Under the pieces are notes generated by a model. It was not told where the DNA came from. It worked only from the letters and a program-made list of their open reading frames with translations, and made no database searches. Below are positions 14,654-22,486 of a stretch of DNA of 22,486 nt, one piece after another. Made by a program: the position numbers and the translations under genes. Numbering within the stretch: position 1 is the first letter of the stretch; the number at the start of each line of letters is the position of its first letter. Origin of the DNA: Pseudomonadota bacterium (GTDB lineage Bacteria; Pseudomonadota; Alphaproteobacteria; Sphingomonadales; Sphingomonadaceae); assembly GCA_023386135.1 (NCBI GenBank), contig JAEWKG010000095.1:1-22486 (forward strand), given 5' to 3'.

Positions 14654-15874
14654 ATGACCCGGGTACTGCACGTCCTCGACCATTCGCTGCCGCTCCACAG
14701 CGGCTACACCTTCCGCACCCGCGCGATCATGACCGCGCAGGCAGCAAGCGGACTCGAGGTGCGGGGGATCACCGGCCAGCGTCACGCCGCGAACGGACCC
14801 GTCGCCGAGGTCGCCGACGGCCTCCTGTTCCACCGCACCCCCGGCACCGCGGGCGGCGCGCCGGGCCTCAGGGAATGGCGCGAGATCGGCCGGCTTGCCG
14901 ACGAGATCGTGCGGGTTGCCGCCGACTGGCGCCCCGACGTGCTCCACGCCCATTCGCCCGCGCTGTGCGGCCAGGCCGCGCTGCGCGCCGGGCGCGCGCT
15001 CGGCCTTCCGGTGGTCTACGAAATCCGCGCGTTCTGGGAGGATGCCGCGGTCGGCAACCGCACGGGGCGCGAAGGCTCGGTCAAGTACCGCCTGACCCGC
15101 GCGCTGGAAGACCGGGTGGTGACCGAGGCCGACGCGGTGTTCACCATCTGCCACGGCCTGCGCGACGATCTGATCGCCCGCGGCCATCCCGGCGGCAAGA
15201 TCGGCCTCTCGCCCAACGGCGTCGACTTCGCGCTGTTCGGCGATCCGCCGGCCCGTGACAGCGCACTGGCGGACCAGCTGGAGCTGGGCAACGGCCCTGT
15301 GATCGGGTTCATCGGCAGCTTCTACGACTACGAGGGCCTGGACGACCTCATCGCCGCCATGCCGCGGTTGCGCGAACGCCATCCGGGCGCCGCGCTGCTC
15401 TTGGTCGGCGGCGGGCCGATGGAGGCTGCGCTGGGGCACCAGGCGCAGGGCATGGCCGGGATCCACTTCACCGGCCGCGTCCCGCATGGCGAGGTCGAGC
15501 GGTACTATTCGCTGATCGACGTACTCGCCTACCCGCGCAAGGCGAGCCGCCTGACCGAGCTGGTCACCCCCCTCAAACCATTGGAAGCGATGGCGCAGGG
15601 CCGCATCGTCGCCGCCAGCGACGTCGGCGGCCATCGCGAGTTGATCGACGACGGCGCGACCGGTGCGCTGTTCCCGCCCGACGAGCCCAGCGCGATCGCC
15701 GACACGCTCGCCGACCTCGTCGACGGCCGCGCCGATTGGCCGGCCATGCGCGAGCGGGCGCGATCCCACGTCGCCGCTAAGCACGACTGGGCACACAACA
15801 TTCGTCGTTATCAAGACGTTTACCAGCACCTGTTAGGCCGGGCCCCTAACCGGGAGCTGTCAGCGGCCGCCTGA
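14654..15874 (+). CDS. XrtA/PEP-CTERM-associated glycosyltransferase (GT4-like)
   Basis: A 406-residue GT-B glycosyltransferase. It begins MTRVLHVLDHSLPLHSGYTFRTRAI, which I recognise as the PEP-CTERM/exosortase A-associated Daro_2409-type family (TIGR04063). The acceptor domain is about 1-200. The donor domain starts at GFIGSFYDYEGLDDLI (about 217) and carries LTE302LVTPLKPLE311AMAQG and SDVGGHREL, the nucleotide-sugar binding region of GT4 enzymes. It likely adds a sugar to a lipid-linked intermediate of an exopolysaccharide on the cytoplasmic side. Only 65 bases separate it from the divergent 38-aa ORF and ligase, so the two transcripts probably share a promoter region. No clear Shine-Dalgarno precedes the ATG. 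The exosortase itself is not in the window. Confidence 0.88.
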   Translation: MTRVLHVLDHSLPLHSGYTFRTRAIMTAQAASGLEVRGITGQRHAANGPVAEVADGLLFHRTPGTAGGAPGLREWREIGRLADEIVRVAADWRPDVLHAHSPALCGQAALRAGRALGLPVVYEIRAFWEDAAVGNRTGREGSVKYRLTRALEDRVVTEADAVFTICHGLRDDLIARGHPGGKIGLSPNGVDFALFGDPPARDSALADQLELGNGPVIGFIGSFYDYEGLDDLIAAMPRLRERHPGAALLLVGGGPMEAALGHQAQGMAGIHFTGRVPHGEVERYYSLIDVLAYPRKASRLTELVTPLKPLEAMAQGRIVAASDVGGHRELIDDGATGALFPPDEPSAIADTLADLVDGRADWPAMRERARSHVAAKHDWAHNIRRYQDVYQHLLGRAPNRELSAAA

Positions 15875-15920
15875 AGGCCGGGCACGGATAAGAAGCTCTC
15901 GTAAGCAACGGGGTTCGAGT

Positions 15921-17174
15921 GTGAGCGACAGGTCCAAGGGCAAGACGGCCAATCAGCCGCCGGTCAGCGCCCATCCGGCGTTCCCGGTGATCGTGGCACT
16001 ATGGTTCGCTGCGCTGTTCGGGATCGGCAGCATGGTCCTGCCGATGGACATGTTCGAACGCCTCTCGGTCTCGAGCGGCCTCGCCGATGCCTTTGCCGCC
16101 GCCCAGCCGCCGCTTGGTGAGAGCAGCCGCTGGATCGTCGCCTTCGCCGCCGCCGTCCTCGGTGGCCTCGCCGGGGTACTCGTCGCTCGCAAGGTCGCCG
16201 CCACGCAGGCCGCATCGACCGCGCGCCGTGCCGCAGGGTCCGACGATGCCGCCGAGGAGACTTTCGTCAAGCGCCCGATCTCGGCGCACGAGGAACTCGG
16301 CGAAGGCGGCCTCGATGCGGATGCCGATGCCGATGCGGGGACCGCAACCCAATCGAGCTTCGACGCGCGCCGCCGCGTACAGGAAGTGCTGGAGGAGAGC
16401 GCCGCGCGCGAGTTTCGCCCGTTCGCCGCCCCGCTCGCTCCCGAGCAGGATGCCGACGAGGAGCAAGCCCACTTGGTGGATTTTGGCGAGCCGAATTGGG
16501 TCGAGACGGACGACCCGGCGGAGCAGGCCTACACCGAAGATTTCAATGACGACTGGGAGGATGACGAACGTCAGGCCTTCGAGCCGGCCACCGAAGAGCG
16601 GGCGCCAGTTACCGGCGAGACCGAAACCGCCCCCCGCGCCGTGTTGCGCGAACGCGCGGTGGCCGATCTCAACATGGTCGAACTGGTCGAGCGCTTCGCA
16701 CTCGCGCTGCAGAGCCATCGCGAAACGCGGGTGGCCGAGTTCGCGGTCGACGCTCCGGCCGAGGAATTCACGGCCTTCACCAGCGAGCCGGCCTCGCAGT
16801 TTCCCGAGATTCCGGTCGCGCTGCGGCCATACGAATTCGCCGACGAATTCGGCGAGGACGAAATGTTCGAGGATGAGGCAGCCGACGAGCCCGAAGGCGA
16901 TTATCCTTCGCTCCTCGCGATAAAGAACTCCTCCGCTTCCCCGCGCGCTCCGATGCGGTTCGAGCACGCGGACGACATCGGCGACGAGCCGGTGGTCGTC
17001 TTCCCCGGCGCCGGCCCGCGCCGCTCTGTCCGGTCACTCGAGAGCGAACGGGCCGCCCCCTCCTCTCCCACCCCCGAACCTGCGCCGACGGCACGCCCGG
17101 CCGAGGCCGGCGCGACCGAACGCGCGCTGCGCGAGGCGCTGGAGAAGCTGCAACGGATGAGCGGCGCCGCCTGA
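15921..17174 (+). CDS. Acidic two-TM protein of unknown function
   Basis: A 417-residue protein read from a GTG at 15921. Not recognised. Two membrane helices (about 21-41 and 71-89) enclose a short loop predicted to be periplasmic, so most of the protein should be cytoplasmic. The remainder (about 100-417) is low-complexity and very acidic, with a DADADADAG run at 132-140, a D/E/W-rich stretch around 190-220, one helical island near LNMVELVERFALALQSHRE, a Pro-rich linker and a final amphipathic helix (ERALREALEKLQRM). It lies between the XrtA glycosyltransferase (46 bases upstream) and gltB (191 bases downstream). The helical ends suggest protein-protein interaction. Codon use looks like that of its neighbours. 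Confidence 0.75.
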   Translation: MSDRSKGKTANQPPVSAHPAFPVIVALWFAALFGIGSMVLPMDMFERLSVSSGLADAFAAAQPPLGESSRWIVAFAAAVLGGLAGVLVARKVAATQAASTARRAAGSDDAAEETFVKRPISAHEELGEGGLDADADADAGTATQSSFDARRRVQEVLEESAAREFRPFAAPLAPEQDADEEQAHLVDFGEPNWVETDDPAEQAYTEDFNDDWEDDERQAFEPATEERAPVTGETETAPRAVLRERAVADLNMVELVERFALALQSHRETRVAEFAVDAPAEEFTAFTSEPASQFPEIPVALRPYEFADEFGEDEMFEDEAADEPEGDYPSLLAIKNSSASPRAPMRFEHADDIGDEPVVVFPGAGPRRSVRSLESERAAPSSPTPEPAPTARPAEAGATERALREALEKLQRMSGAA

Positions 17175-17181
17175 TTGTGCA

Positions 17182-17204
17182 GTGCGGCAGAAAAGCCGTG
17201 CTTT
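17182..17204 (+). terminator. Weak hairpin after the acidic protein gene
   Basis: GTGCGGC (17182-17188) can pair with GCCGTGC (17195-17201) using two G-T wobbles around AGAAAA, followed by only three Ts. It could be a weak terminator 8 bases after the stop codon. Confidence 0.3.
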
Positions 17205-17274
17205 AGTCCGCTCAACGCGCCGGACGGTTGTCGGCGCGGCTGCGTTTCGCCAAACCCACCACTCGCGATAGTTT

Positions 17275-17320
17275 TGCTGCGTCCGGCAGCAGGGTGAATC
17301 GCGCTTCGTTGCCGAAGCGC
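17275..17320 (+). promoter_or_regulatory. Tandem hairpins in the gltB leader
   Basis: TGCTGC (17275-17280) pairs with GCAGCA (17286-17291), and GCGCTTCG (17301-17308) pairs perfectly with CGAAGCGC (17313-17320) around TTGC. Both lie 45-90 bases before the gltB ATG. No T-run follows, so this does not look like a simple attenuator. It may be a structured 5' leader or protein site; no known riboswitch class is recognised. Confidence 0.4.
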
Positions 17321-17365
17321 CCGGCGGGGCGTGTCCGGCGATGCTTGGTCGGGTGCTTGATTCGG

Positions 17366-22006
<4,641 letters not shown>

Positions 22007-22020
22007 TGCCAACCCAACTC

Positions 22021-22102
22021 CGTCATCGCAGCGAAAGCTGGGATCGCATGCCGCAAACGCTGCGCCTGGTTCAACGAGATCCCAGCCTTCGCTGGGATGA
22101 CG
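22021..22102 (+). repeat. 82-bp palindromic repeat, copy 2, between gltB and gltD
   Basis: Same family as the repeat at 12478-12566. The left hairpin is ATCGCAGC-GAAA-GCTGGGAT (one mismatch). The right hairpin pairs 22079-22086 with 22091-22098 around CTTC. The ends CGTCATC and GATGACG are complementary. Both copies share TCAACGAGATCCCAGC before the right hairpin when read toward the downstream gene, so the element has a direction. The centre differs in length and sequence between copies. Confidence 0.88.
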
Positions 22103-22107
22103 GGAGG
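22102..22107 (+). promoter_or_regulatory. gltD ribosome binding site at the repeat border
   Basis: GGGAGG begins on the last base of the repeat and ends 8 bases before the GTG start of gltD. If the repeat folds fully, the ribosome site sits at the foot of the stem. Confidence 0.7.
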
Positions 22108-22115
22108 TTTTGACC

Positions 22116-22486
<371 letters not shown>

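Noticed and set aside
14633..15829. 398-codon minus-strand ORF
   Set aside because: It is the shadow of the XrtA-associated glycosyltransferase; composition is arginine/glycine/histidine-biased and no domain is seen.
17228..17365. TTG-initiated 46-residue N-terminal extension of gltB
   Set aside because: It covers the two leader hairpins. The ATG at 17366 already gives the normal propeptide before catalytic C19.

Overview
The window is high-GC, gene-dense chromosomal DNA from an alphaproteobacterium, most likely Sphingomonadales and probably Erythrobacteraceae or a close relative. This is inferred from gene families and layout: two exosortase A (XrtA)-associated exopolysaccharide genes, an alphaproteobacterial NADPH-type glutamate synthase, an intracellular PHA depolymerase, and short palindromic intergenic repeats of a kind I remember from sphingomonad genomes. 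No rRNA, tRNA, CRISPR array, transposase, integrase or phage gene was seen. No stretch without a gene exceeds 300 bases.

Layout. 14-1834 (+): a hot-dog dehydratase and phenylalanine 4-hydroxylase. 1906-3415 (-): a small lipoprotein, a GlsB/YeaQ-type membrane protein and undecaprenyl-diphosphatase UppP, ending in a strong minus-strand terminator. A 141-bp palindromic repeat separates uppP from a secreted M13 metallopeptidase (-, 3602-5785). An MsbA-like ABC exporter (-, 5975-7828) is divergent from intracellular PHA depolymerase phaZ (+, 7987-9237); a PhaR-like palindrome lies between them. A DUF4126 membrane protein converges on phaZ with a 4-base overlap.

9922-13027 (-) is an acyl-CoA gene set in the order MaoC hydratase, thiolase, AhpD/CMD-like protein, SDR oxidoreductase; the last three are tightly coupled (1-base gap, then a GTGA overlap). 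13087-14588 (-) holds an XrtA-associated O-glycosylation ligase preceded by an overlapping 38-codon membrane ORF. Divergent from them is an XrtA-associated glycosyltransferase (14654-15874). Next come an unrecognised acidic two-TM protein (15921-17174), gltB (17366-22006) and the start of gltD (22116 to the window end).

How the genes fit together. Three themes recur: carbon storage and acyl-CoA turnover (phaZ, MaoC, thiolase, SDR, the first dehydratase), the cell envelope and exopolysaccharide (uppP, ABC exporter, XrtA genes, lipoprotein, GlsB), and amino-acid/nitrogen metabolism (phhA, gltBD). The strongest non-coding signal is a pair of ~85-bp palindromic repeats at 12478-12566 and 22021-22102. 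They lie in the same orientation relative to the downstream gene, and each ends exactly where that gene's Shine-Dalgarno begins (thiolase and gltD). I found no clearly novel multi-gene system. The most interesting leads are these paired repeats, the PhaR-like operator, the 38-aa ORF and the unknown acidic protein.
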